From Candidatus Zixiibacteriota bacterium (lineage in GTDB: Bacteria > Zixibacteria > MSB-5A5 > GN15 > FEB-12): a DNA stretch of 32,757 nt. Below the pieces are notes generated by a model that was given only the letters and a program-made list of their open reading frames with translations, was not told the origin of the DNA and did not search any database. The DNA lies in NCBI GenBank assembly GCA_016926795.1, contig JAFGNW010000172.1:1-32757 (forward strand), in the 5' to 3' direction. Made by a program: the position numbers and the translations under genes. Each line of letters begins with the position of its first letter. Position 1 is the stretch's first letter. Below are positions 16,942-25,399 of the stretch, one piece after another.

Positions 16942-19458
16942 TTACGGGCACTCCGGGAGGTCCTTATGAGAAATGTACAAATGGTCGATTAAGTAGGTTA
17001 TATCCGAGATATCCGGCTCTCCCCCGCTGTCGTTTACATCGGCTTCCTCCGGACAGCACAGTTCTGCATGACTGATATAGAGATAATCAATCAAACGGGT
17101 AATATCGGAAATATCCGGGATTTCTTCTTCGGTACAATCGACATTGCCGGTGACCCCGAAACAGCAGCCTGACGAAATGTAGCTATAAGTGGTAACGGGA
17201 GCATCGGATGGATCCGAAGCGGGAGCGGTAACATCGTCCTCGGCATAAATATAATACAGCACTTCGCCGCTTTTCCCTGGCGGGATGATACCCCCAAAAA
17301 CGCTGTCGCCGACAGCTCCGTCGTGATGATTACCATCATCGTACATGACGAAGGGAGCAAAATCGCCGCTTACATCGGCATAGATAACCGCCAGACCGAT
17401 ATCGTTGTAATTATCCGTAATGCGAGCAGTAACTATTACAGAATCCTTCGAAGTAGGTGCTTCGGGAAATCGGGTCGTGTTCGTGATAACCGGAGGCAGG
17501 GCTTTAACTATAGTTTCGCAGATTTCGGTACGGTAATAATTACTTCTGGTAGAGGTCACGATATTGCCGTCGACAACCGGGAGAATCCCCGCGCCGAGAT
17601 AATCAGCGCCGGCGGCTATATATTCGTTTGCATAAGTACTCTTTCCGGTAACTCTTCGGCCTTCGATAATATCTGCCGCCGCCAGCAGCCGGACCCCTTT
17701 ACACCATGCCGATATTACTATACCGGCCTCATTGGCGTTTTGCAACAGCGCATTTACATCCGGATTGTTGTACAGATTACTATAGCCATCTCCGGGCATT
17801 ATCGATATGATATCAAATTGGGTGACATCGTCAATCTGGGATATCAGGGTGTCGACCGTTATCGACCGACAACCGATCAAAGCAGCATAATCGCATGGAG
17901 ACAGGTTCTCGTTAACCGACGCCAGAGTAATGTCCCAGCCATAAGCCTCGAAATGCTCCAGTATATTTAATGAATTATTCATGCAATAGTTGGCGCCGAA
18001 ATCATCATCGACAAGCACCAGGAGATTTATATCTTCCGGAGGTCTTCGGAAATCGCTACCCTTGTTTTCAAAAACAAAAACCGCTTCGGTTGCGGTTACA
18101 GCCATATCGAGATCGTTTGAATAAGTATAATTAACTGTCAACGTCCCGCCGTTTTCCGGAGCTGATGAAAAAGAAAGCCACCCGTCCTTCAGGTCGTAAC
18201 AGTAATTATTAATATATACCGGAACTCCATTAAAAATGACGGAATTTATTCTTTGTATATTATTATGATCCAGGTAGAACAGTTTTAAGTTGCCGTCGGT
18301 GGTGAAGACTTTCTGGGTATCGACCAGTCCGTCGTTGTCAAAATCGGCTACAGCCGCCTGCTGGGGAAATCTTTCGCCGGCATTTACCCACGTAAACCTG
18401 TCGGGCAGGTTACCGTCGATGTTTTCAAAAATGCCGAAGGGCGAATACCAGCCGCCGGCAATAAGGTCAAGGTCCCCGTCGGCATCCATATCGGCAAACT
18501 CCACGTATGCGGGCTCATTGTAATATTCGCAAGACCAGGAAGGATAGTCTTCGAGAGTCCCGTTATTATTTTTATAGACACAGAAATAGCCGTCGGTCAT
18601 CGGTGAAAAGCCACAGATAGCCACCGCGACGTCGTAGTAGCCGTCTTTATCTATATCTCCCACCGCCAGTTGCCGGCCGCCCAGAAAGGGTGATGAATAT
18701 GAAGGAGCTGTTTCCAGAACACCGTTATTATTATAATATGCACTCAAGGGCATGGTCTTAGCCACCATTACCAGATCGAGGTCGCCGTCCCGGTCCAAAT
18801 CGACAAAGGCGGCATCGTTGTAATTATGGGTGGCATCGGTTTCCCAGAACGGCAGAGTATCGAAAGTGCCGTTATCGTTCACATACATCTTGGCGGTAAG
18901 ATACTTACTCACCGCTGCGATACCTTCCGTAAAAAGAATATCCAGGTCACCGTCGCCGTCAGGGTCACCGGTAGTGCATGAGAAACCAACTGACGGTTTA
19001 GAATACCAGCTAGGAGTTTGCGGAAGACCGCCATCGTTCAGGTAGAAAACATGATATTCGTCCTGAAACCCGGTGCTTAACAAACCTAAAGAATTAACAA
19101 TAAGGTCGGGCTCGTTGTTTTTATCGAGGTCGGCTATATACAGATTACCGGCCGGCTGCACGTTCTCTGATATCCAGACGGAATCCGTCGAAAGTTCCCC
19201 CCCGATATTGAAAAATATTTTATTATGACCGCAATAGCTGTCAAGACCGCAGGCAATCGCCAGGTCAGGCCAGCCGTTACCGTCAAAATCAGCCCATCCC
19301 AAACCGACCGGATAACCTTCCTTAAGTTCATATCTTAAAGATCTTTGGAGGGTGATTTCAGCTGTCAGACTCCCCGCCAGGATAAATATAATCAATCCCA
19401 GCAGTAACATGAGCTTTATTACACTTTTTGCTGATAGTTTGATTCTATCTCTTATCAT
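16942..19458 (-). CDS. Secreted FG-GAP propeller fused to a DJ-1/PfpI-like domain, dockerin-like tail
   Basis: The second ATG (19458) is chosen because GGAGG lies six bases before it, giving 838 residues. After a signal peptide (about 1-33) come seven FG-GAP/VCBS Ca loops between 56 and 385, including DFDGNGWPD, DGDGDLDIL, DLDRDGDLDLV and DMDADGDLDLI. These form a beta-propeller. Residues about 477-655 resemble a DJ-1/PfpI domain: LLVLVDDDFGANYC at the start, the nucleophile-elbow candidate SAWCKG (Cys about 586), then IIEGRRVTG and VVDGNIVTS. An Ig-like domain (about 655-760, MYDDGNHHDGAVGDSVFGG) precedes the shared tail at 765-838. A possible promoter (TTGAAA-N17-TCTTAT) lies in the 58-base gap after the permease gene. 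Whether the DJ-1-like part is catalytic is unknown. Confidence 0.87.
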   Translation of the reverse strand: MIRDRIKLSAKSVIKLMLLLGLIIFILAGSLTAEITLQRSLRYELKEGYPVGLGWADFDGNGWPDLAIACGLDSYCGHNKIFFNIGGELSTDSVWISENVQPAGNLYIADLDKNNEPDLIVNSLGLLSTGFQDEYHVFYLNDGGLPQTPSWYSKPSVGFSCTTGDPDGDGDLDILFTEGIAAVSKYLTAKMYVNDNGTFDTLPFWETDATHNYNDAAFVDLDRDGDLDLVMVAKTMPLSAYYNNNGVLETAPSYSSPFLGGRQLAVGDIDKDGYYDVAVAICGFSPMTDGYFCVYKNNNGTLEDYPSWSCEYYNEPAYVEFADMDADGDLDLIAGGWYSPFGIFENIDGNLPDRFTWVNAGERFPQQAAVADFDNDGLVDTQKVFTTDGNLKLFYLDHNNIQRINSVIFNGVPVYINNYCYDLKDGWLSFSSAPENGGTLTVNYTYSNDLDMAVTATEAVFVFENKGSDFRRPPEDINLLVLVDDDFGANYCMNNSLNILEHFEAYGWDITLASVNENLSPCDYAALIGCRSITVDTLISQIDDVTQFDIISIMPGDGYSNLYNNPDVNALLQNANEAGIVISAWCKGVRLLAAADIIEGRRVTGKSTYANEYIAAGADYLGAGILPVVDGNIVTSTRSNYYRTEICETIVKALPPVITNTTRFPEAPTSKDSVIVTARITDNYNDIGLAVIYADVSGDFAPFVMYDDGNHHDGAVGDSVFGGIIPPGKSGEVLYYIYAEDDVTAPASDPSDAPVTTYSYISSGCCFGVTGNVDCTEEEIPDISDITRLIDYLYISHAELCCPEEADVNDSGGEPDISDITYLIDHLYISHKDLPECP

Positions 19459-19516
19459 ATTATACCTCCGCATATAAGATTTATATTTACATTATTTTTC
19501 AACTTATTTATGACCG

Positions 19517-20530
19517 TTAAAAATCGGGAACAAACTCTATCAGGCCGCTCAGCAGAAAGGTCATAAGGACGAGCCCGGTCAGGATAATAAAGGTCATTTT
19601 TTTCCCGATGAATTTAATCAACATTACCAGCGAGGTGATACATATCGATGTCGAAGTCAGTGAAAAAACAATGGCGGTGCCCATCGGCAACTGGCTGTGG
19701 GTCACAAAGGGTTTTAAAAACAGTACATCGGCACCGTTGCAGAAATAAACCGGCACCCCAATCAGAATAACCATGGCGGTACCCAATAAATTATTCTGAA
19801 AATTCAAATTCATAAAAAGATGTTTGGGCATAAATAGTTCCATGCCCGCCCCGAGCAGACCGGCCAGAATAACGTACGGTAATATGCCTTTGAAAATTCT
19901 ATAGGTCGACAGGTAAATGTCTTTAGTCACCCGGGGACAACAAACGGTAGTCTGACACCCCGTTAGAATTACATTAAACTCGTTTTTAGTCCTATTTTTA
20001 AAATAATCCGCTATATAACCGGCGCTTACAGCCAGGATAAAGGAAGAAATTATTCTCAACACGGTATATTGGATTCCCAGGACTGTCAAGGATACCGTAA
20101 TGATATAGGGATTTAAGAGAGGCGCGGCGACTACGAAAGTGATTATTGTCCTGAAAGGTATTTTATTTTCCAGGGTTTTAATCAGCGGCAAAGCTCCGCA
20201 GGAACAGACGGGAATAAGCGAAGCGTACAAAAAAGCGGTTGTCGGGTTGCTGGGTACGAACCGGCGCCATTTCAAAAAATACTTTTCCAGAAGGCCGGCG
20301 ACAAAAATCCCGACCAGCACTATTATTAGAAGCTCCACCACATTTTCATAAAAAATAAACAGCCATCGAGGTAAGAAAGAAAAGAGCAGACATTTTTCTT
20401 TGTTCTGGACGGAAATTCCAAAATAGGTCTGATAAACAATATCCAGCGATAATAAGATTATAGAGGAATATATCAGTAACCTGACCAGGTTATCGTTGGT
20501 TCTTAGAGGATGACTTCGAGTTAACAACAT
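19517..20530 (-). CDS. ArsP/SO_0444-like permease (DUF318 family)
   Basis: This encodes 337 residues with eight to ten membrane helices. The signatures IPVCSCGALPLIK (about 106-118), VVAAPLLNPYI and VPVYFCNGADVLFLKPF (about 255-271) match the PF03773 permease family. That family includes the organoarsenical exporter ArsP and the SO_0444-type Cu/Zn efflux proteins. A Cys cluster, GCQTTVCCPR (about 190-199), lies in the loop between the two halves and could bind a thiophilic metal. The substrate is not defined by sequence and no ars or metal-regulator gene is nearby. No Shine-Dalgarno site stands before the ATG. It lies upstream of the FG-GAP gene on the same strand, but the functions look unrelated. 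Confidence 0.85.
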   Translation of the reverse strand: MLLTRSHPLRTNDNLVRLLIYSSIILLSLDIVYQTYFGISVQNKEKCLLFSFLPRWLFIFYENVVELLIIVLVGIFVAGLLEKYFLKWRRFVPSNPTTAFLYASLIPVCSCGALPLIKTLENKIPFRTIITFVVAAPLLNPYIITVSLTVLGIQYTVLRIISSFILAVSAGYIADYFKNRTKNEFNVILTGCQTTVCCPRVTKDIYLSTYRIFKGILPYVILAGLLGAGMELFMPKHLFMNLNFQNNLLGTAMVILIGVPVYFCNGADVLFLKPFVTHSQLPMGTAIVFSLTSTSICITSLVMLIKFIGKKMTFIILTGLVLMTFLLSGLIEFVPDF

Positions 20531-20801
20531 TAATTAATCGTACATACTTAAAATTTTATATTTTCATATCTACCCGCTCCTCACTTTCTGCAACCGGTTG
20601 TTGATTGATTCGGGGAATCCTTACAGTTTTATTTTAATATTTGAATGAACCCAATGAAAAGGGAACCGGATGGCGACCCAAGCTATTGTTGGACAATATG
20701 ATACATGTTGCTGACAATCATGGATAATGGAGGTTTAGTAATGGTACAATAGCAGTAAATATACCCTTGGATTAAGTTATGTATCGGCCTATATTAATGA
20801 C

Positions 20802-21362
20802 ATGGTGAACGAACAGAACTCCTTTTTTGATATAAATTCTTTAGTAAAACAAGCCCAAAGCGGTGACAAAGTTGCGGAAAATGCCCTCCTCAAACATTTG
20901 CGTGAAAGTTTCCGCCTGGTTGTTCAACATAGAATATGGAACAATGCTGATACGGAGGATATCGTCCAGGACACCCTGCTGACGGTTTGCAGTAAATATA
21001 AGGATTTAAAAATTGAAGTCAGTTTCGCTGCCTGGGCCTACAAGATATTGAACCATAAAATAATGGATTATGTGAAGAGAAAAAAAATCCGCAGCCGCCT
21101 AGACAGAGACAGGTTTGAAGCTTCTCCCCCACTCCTGTCCGCCACCTCCAAACCGGATTTGAAAAAAAGGTTGCTGGATTGTTTCAAAAAAGTCAATGAC
21201 AGCAACATCCGGCAAGCCCGAATTCTTAATTTGTATTATCAGGGTTATTCTACCGAGGAGATTTGTAAAAAATTGAAAATTTCCAAAAACAATGCATATG
21301 TTCTTCTCAATCGAGCCAGAACGGCCTTGGAAAAATGCCTGGAAATAAAGGAACATAAATAA
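20802..21362 (+). CDS. ECF-type RNA polymerase sigma factor
   Basis: This encodes 186 residues. Region 2 spans about 15-95, with the core-binding signature NADTEDIVQDTLLTVCSKYK and FAAWAYKILNHKIMDYVKR for -10 recognition. Region 4 spans about 122-180, with a helix-turn-helix in YYQGYSTEEICKKLKISKNN followed by AYVLLNRARTALEKCL. There is no extra C-terminal domain. It directs RNA polymerase to a dedicated promoter set and should be held by the product of the next gene, whose ATG overlaps its TAA by one base. Both an ATG (20802) and a GTG (20805) could start; neither has a good ribosome site. Upstream 20531-20801 holds no gene; GGGAACC at 20661 is a weak ECF-like -35 candidate. Confidence 0.92.
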   Translation: MVNEQNSFFDINSLVKQAQSGDKVAENALLKHLRESFRLVVQHRIWNNADTEDIVQDTLLTVCSKYKDLKIEVSFAAWAYKILNHKIMDYVKRKKIRSRLDRDRFEASPPLLSATSKPDLKKRLLDCFKKVNDSNIRQARILNLYYQGYSTEEICKKLKISKNNAYVLLNRARTALEKCLEIKEHK

Positions 21363-23638
21363 TGAGTGAATGTACCGATAAAAAACTGGGCGCAAAACTA
21401 TATGCTTTCGAGCTGGGTCTTTTGAATGATGAGGAGCGCGAGGAATTTGAAATCCACCTGATCGAATGCCCTTTCTGTAAGAACCGGGCTTCGAAATTCA
21501 GCGAAGCCGCCGAGTTAATTCGGACCGATCCGGACCTGCGCGCAACCGTCGCCGACCCCAAGGTTGAAAAACCGGCGGAGAAAAAACGCTATACCCGGAT
21601 TATACGCTTTACTTTCGCCGCCGCAGCGATTTTGGTTCTGTTGATTTTACAGCCCTGGCAATTAGAATTTCACCGTACCCATGAAGTGGTGGCCGAGGAA
21701 AACTGCCTGGCTGTAATGTACTTTGAAAACCTGGCCGAGCCGGATGACCCCCGGCAATTCGGAGAGATTATCACCAACCTCCTGATAACTGACATTTCCG
21801 AATCACGCTATATCAACGTAATTTCCAGCCAGCGCCTTTATGATGTCGTCAGGGCGATGGATGTCGACAGTTCTTCCATTTTCAATAAGGAAACAGCTTC
21901 CCGGATTGCCGCTCAACTCCGGGTCAAATGGATGCTGACCGGCAGTATCGTACAAATCGAACCGAATATCATTATTACCACGCAGTTAAACGATGTTTCA
22001 ACGGGAAACGCCGTTATTTCCCATCGTTTGACCGCGGAGGCAGACGATGATATTTTTTCTCTGGTCGATAAACTGACGGTTTTTATCAGGAACGACCTGG
22101 CTTTGCCGAAAGCCGCTCTGACTGAATCCGATCCTCACATTGCGGAAGTAACCACTCATTCCACGGTGGCGTATCATTATTATCTGGAAGGAATAGCGAA
22201 CCTCAATAAGTTGTACACTACCAGGGCTGAAGAAAATTTCAGGGAAGCTCTAGCCTTTGACTCGACCTTCGCCATGGTTTATTACCATCTGGTTGAGCTG
22301 GGATATCCCGAATATATCTCGGAAGCCTTAAAATACTCTGACAAAGCCGGTCAAAAAGAAAAAATGTATATAAAAAGCCTGGCCGCGAGATTAAAAGAGG
22401 ATTTCGTTCTTTCCGAAAGAATACTGGAGGAATTATTACTTCGTTATCCCGATGAGAAGGATGCGCTGTATTCCCTGGCCGGGCTGAAATCTCAAAAGGG
22501 GCAATATGCCGATGCGGTTGATATTTATAAAAAAGTACTGGTTATTGACCCTTTTCATAAAATGGCTTACAACCAGCTTGCCTACACCTATAACAACATG
22601 GGCGATTTCGAAAACGCTCTGAAAGCAGTTGACCGCTATATCGCCATTGCCCCCGACGAGCCCAACCCGTACGATACTAAAGCCGAGCTGCTGACTTTAC
22701 GGGGTGACCTTGACCAGGCTATATCTTTCTACAAGAAGGTCCTTTCCATTAAATTTGATTTTAACAGCTATCAATCAGCTTTCCACCTCGGCCAGCTTCA
22801 GATATACAAAGGAGAATATGAGGCGGCCAAGAACACTTTCCAGAGGGTGGTCATCAACGGGGAGAGGTTCAGCCGCTCACTGGCCAGGACCTATCTGGCT
22901 GAAATTCCTCTCTACCAGGGAAAACTGGCACAGGCCCTTGCTATCCTGGGTGATGGTATCGTTGCTGACAGAATGGAGTTGGCCACCGATGGCCGATACG
23001 GCGACCGAGCCTACAAACACTTTATAAGAAGTATGATATATGCTGAGAAAAGCGCATACGGGGAAGCTTATAAGGAAATGGAGGAAGCTATTGAAACCCA
23101 TAATATGGCTTTCCCCAGAAGCCAGCCGGCTTTTCGCTGTATGTACGTTCAAATACTGGCTGAAGGGGGTGAATTCACAAAGGCCGAAGAATTGACCGAA
23201 GAAATCAAAGCCGATTACCTGGCCGGGATTAAACCGGCCGTGTCAGCCTACTGGTACTCGCTGGGTATTATGGAATATTACAGAAATAACTTCGAACTGG
23301 CGGTATCTTATTTGGAGAAATGTAAGGCGTCGGGAAATTATTACGATTTTAATTTCGACCTTGCCAGGGCTTATCAGATGCACGGTAATTACGACCGGGC
23401 AATCGTTACTTATCAAACTCAATTATCCGACTATCTGACACCCTGGCGACTGTACCTGGGCATCCGGTCGGTAAAGAGCTATTATTATCTGGCGCTTTCT
23501 TTAGAGGCAACCGGTCAGTACGAAACGGCCGCCAAATATTATTCTCAATTTCTCGATATCTGGAAAGAAGCCGACGAGGGCATTGAAGAAATCAATGACG
23601 CCCGGGAACGGCTGCGACGCCTGGAAAATAAATCTTGA
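21362..23638 (+). CDS. Anti-sigma zinc-finger membrane protein with FlgO/TolB-like domain and TPRs
   Basis: This encodes 758 residues. The cytoplasmic N-terminus has the zinc-associated anti-sigma motif H-x3-C-x2-C (His32, Cys36, Cys39), which normally grips an ECF sigma factor. One transmembrane helix follows (about 80-97). Outside it, residues about 112-245 resemble the FlgO/TolB-N/CsgG-like fold (ENCLAVMYFENLAEPDDPRQ, then SRYINVISSQRLYDVVRAMD and VKWMLTGSIVQIEPNIIITT). About 265-750 are TPR repeats in an alpha-solenoid (e.g. AVDIYKKVLVIDPFHKMAYN). Translation is coupled to the sigma gene. The fusion suggests that an extracytoplasmic TPR/FlgO-like sensor controls sigma release. It is much larger than a typical anti-sigma factor (about 200-250 residues). 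Confidence 0.9.
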   Translation: MSECTDKKLGAKLYAFELGLLNDEEREEFEIHLIECPFCKNRASKFSEAAELIRTDPDLRATVADPKVEKPAEKKRYTRIIRFTFAAAAILVLLILQPWQLEFHRTHEVVAEENCLAVMYFENLAEPDDPRQFGEIITNLLITDISESRYINVISSQRLYDVVRAMDVDSSSIFNKETASRIAAQLRVKWMLTGSIVQIEPNIIITTQLNDVSTGNAVISHRLTAEADDDIFSLVDKLTVFIRNDLALPKAALTESDPHIAEVTTHSTVAYHYYLEGIANLNKLYTTRAEENFREALAFDSTFAMVYYHLVELGYPEYISEALKYSDKAGQKEKMYIKSLAARLKEDFVLSERILEELLLRYPDEKDALYSLAGLKSQKGQYADAVDIYKKVLVIDPFHKMAYNQLAYTYNNMGDFENALKAVDRYIAIAPDEPNPYDTKAELLTLRGDLDQAISFYKKVLSIKFDFNSYQSAFHLGQLQIYKGEYEAAKNTFQRVVINGERFSRSLARTYLAEIPLYQGKLAQALAILGDGIVADRMELATDGRYGDRAYKHFIRSMIYAEKSAYGEAYKEMEEAIETHNMAFPRSQPAFRCMYVQILAEGGEFTKAEELTEEIKADYLAGIKPAVSAYWYSLGIMEYYRNNFELAVSYLEKCKASGNYYDFNFDLARAYQMHGNYDRAIVTYQTQLSDYLTPWRLYLGIRSVKSYYYLALSLEATGQYETAAKYYSQFLDIWKEADEGIEEINDARERLRRLENKS

Positions 23639-23670
23639 TGCCTCGTCAGCGCAACCTTACAAGACTGAAA

Positions 23671-23700
23671 AAATCCCTTTTACATAAAGGGATTTTTTTT
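23671..23700 (+). terminator. Intrinsic terminator of the sigma/anti-sigma operon
   Basis: A 10-bp stem (AAATCCCTTT at 23671-23680 with AAAGGGATTT at 23686-23695) around a five-base loop leads into an eight-base T-run ending at 23700, 32 bases after the stop. Confidence 0.92.
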
Positions 23701-23849
23701 ATGAAAAACATCTAAAAATCATCTCCGGACTTGCCCTTTCGATTACAATTATCTATATTTCAGTGTACCTGTTGAGTTACCGGAGCATACCTGCAATTGT
23801 TACCAGGTAAATAAACTTTATCGCCGTTAAGACCCTTAAACGTACTGAC

Positions 23850-24404
23850 ATGGTTTTTATTTTAAAAAAAGCTAAATACAGCCGATTGATCGGATTATTG
23901 CTGTTAGTATCGGGGCTTGTCTCTCTGAATTGCACCTCCGCTTATCACGGACCGCCCCGTTTCAGTTATGAAAACCGGGAGGGCTCTGGACATGATCGCT
24001 TCCCTCGAACGACCGATAGCCGCGACTTGAAACACCGGACATCCAACCCTGCGGAAACTGAGGCTGTCACAGTCCTTGACAACCGAGAGTATGTTCTCCG
24101 GCGAACCGCGAATAATTTATGGTACCTTACCGGGAAACCACCGGAGGATAAGCCCGGCACTAACCACATCAGAATCGGCTGCTGTCCTGCGGAGCAAAAA
24201 CCGTCAGATTCCACTTTCTGTTATAACGCTATAAATACTTTTTTTGAAATTACCGAAATTCTCGTTACCTTGACCGGCTTCAACCCGGTAATTCGCGCTT
24301 TACTGGCGGCCAGCCTGAAATATTTAAAACCGCTTTTATATCTGCTCTGTGGCCGGACGGATAACCGTCTTTTCCCGAGCTTCCCCGTCTCAAACCGAAC
24401 CTGA
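23850..24404 (+). CDS. Hypothetical putative lipoprotein
   Basis: This encodes 184 residues, not recognised. A basic N-terminus and hydrophobic core (about 12-26) end in SLNC, so a lipoprotein is possible, although Asn before the Cys is atypical. The middle (about 30-105) is polar and rich in Arg, Pro and Gly. The segment REYVLRRTANNLWYLTGKP looks structured. A Cys pair (RIGCCPAE) follows, and residues about 128-168 are hydrophobic enough to lie in or on a membrane. There is no Shine-Dalgarno site, and the gene stands alone after a terminator. Whether it is expressed is uncertain. The only overlapping frame on the other strand is a short one at the 3' end with no better features. Confidence 0.5.
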   Translation: MVFILKKAKYSRLIGLLLLVSGLVSLNCTSAYHGPPRFSYENREGSGHDRFPRTTDSRDLKHRTSNPAETEAVTVLDNREYVLRRTANNLWYLTGKPPEDKPGTNHIRIGCCPAEQKPSDSTFCYNAINTFFEITEILVTLTGFNPVIRALLAASLKYLKPLLYLLCGRTDNRLFPSFPVSNRT

Positions 24405-24436
24405 AAAAAAGCCGCCTCAAAAGATATGAGACGGCT
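24404..24436 (-). terminator. Intrinsic terminator facing the broken tail-protein gene
   Basis: AGCCGCCTCA (24410-24419) and TGAGACGGCT (24427-24436) form a 10-bp stem with one mismatch. A seven-base T-run follows only on the minus strand, so it is polarised to end leftward transcription from the gene at 24619-25084, about 180 bases upstream. It may also slow the plus-strand gene that stops at 24404. Confidence 0.7.
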
Positions 24437-24618
24437 CGTTAGCATTGCGCATTGAGAAAAACTCAAATATATGCTAACCGTTTTTCAACACTTTAACACC
24501 CTAAAATAATTTCTTTTATCCAATCCCCAAATGGGTATGCTCATAGGATAAACAAATATACATACTCAGTATTGTAATGCAACCTCAAATTTCAGGTTTC
24601 TGGTCTCTCCTGCAATAA

Positions 24619-25084
24619 TTACGGACAATCCGGCAAAGGTGTGTGAGTCAAATACAGGAAATCTATCAGACGGGTGATATCGGAGATATCGGGCGTTTTC
24701 AAGAGAGAACAATCGGCATTGCCGGTCTGGCCGTTACAGCAGGACTCCTCCGGTGTAAGCGAGGGCTCCAGAGTATAACCATAATCGATGATTGAGGACA
24801 AACGTAATTTAGTAAAAGAGGCGTTTTTAACGGGATAATATGCATTCGGCATTTCAAAGGAAAATCCACTTAGTGAATCCCCCGGCGCCATCGGGTGCGT
24901 CGTGGTAGTCCATAAGGTGACCGTTCGGCTTTGCCGCTTATATCGTCGGTAGTCGAAACTCGGGAAGCGTAACGATTTCATTCTCGTCGTCACTGTCGTA
25001 TCCGGTTTTACCACTAGCAATCACCACCGGAGACAGGATGAAAAGAAATATTAAGACTTTTAGATAATTTGTTAAATCAGTCAC
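24619..25084 (-). pseudogene. Frameshifted secreted protein remnant with half dockerin-like tail
   Basis: Two minus-strand frames together look like one gene. From a GTG at 25084 (or an ATG at 25114), 48 codons encode a good signal peptide, LKVLIFLFILSPVVIASG, followed by KTGYDSDDENEIVTLPEF, then a stop at 24938. A second frame, open from 25020 to 24619, carries the rest: PMAPGDSLSGFSFEMPNAYY, then the tail (CCNGQTGNADCS to PLPDCP). Joining them needs one base to be skipped between about 25020 and 24940. The tail is 40 residues instead of 74 and has one PDISDITRLIDFLY repeat. The body is only about 100 residues, so the gene may also be internally deleted. It could instead be a sequencing or assembly error. 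Confidence 0.65.
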
Positions 25085-25399
25085 ATTGTCTTCTATGATT
25101 ATGAGACGGAACATCCGAAATAACGAGATATCGAAGCGAATTCTCTTCGCCCAACTCGACCATAATAATCAACACAACCGTATGATAGATAAGATGTCCT
25201 AAAATAAGATAATTATCAATAGAAATGTCAATAGTGACAAGCTTACCGGGCACAATAAAAACGAACAGATGTCACAGGTCGACCCGCATCAATTAAACCT
25301 CTTGCCCGAAAAATAATATCCCGTTACATTTCGTAAAATATTTTTAATTATAGTCGTTTGTTTGAACGATTCCTTTTAAGGTTTCATTAGAGATGTTTG
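25085..25399. other. Gene-free stretch between divergent genes
   Basis: I see no convincing gene in these 315 bases. On the minus strand TTGACA (25231-25226) could be the -35 of the broken gene, but no good -10 follows at the right distance. On the plus strand TTGCCC (25302-25307) and TACATT (25325-25330), 17 bases apart, could serve the DUF72 gene. A short inverted repeat, CGAAG-N8-CTTCG, is near 25135. An ATG at 25114 could be an alternative start of the broken gene. Confidence 0.4.

Noticed and set aside
17323-17970. 215-residue plus-strand frame opposite the FG-GAP/PfpI gene
   Set aside because: Composition is that of a complementary-strand shadow, and the minus-strand frame has signal peptide, Ca loops and tail.
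20661-20690. GGGAACC as an ECF-type autoregulated promoter of the sigma gene
   Set aside because: Only the -35-like element is convincing; no matching -10 at 16-17 bases was seen, and the same hexamer occurs elsewhere by chance (near 11275).
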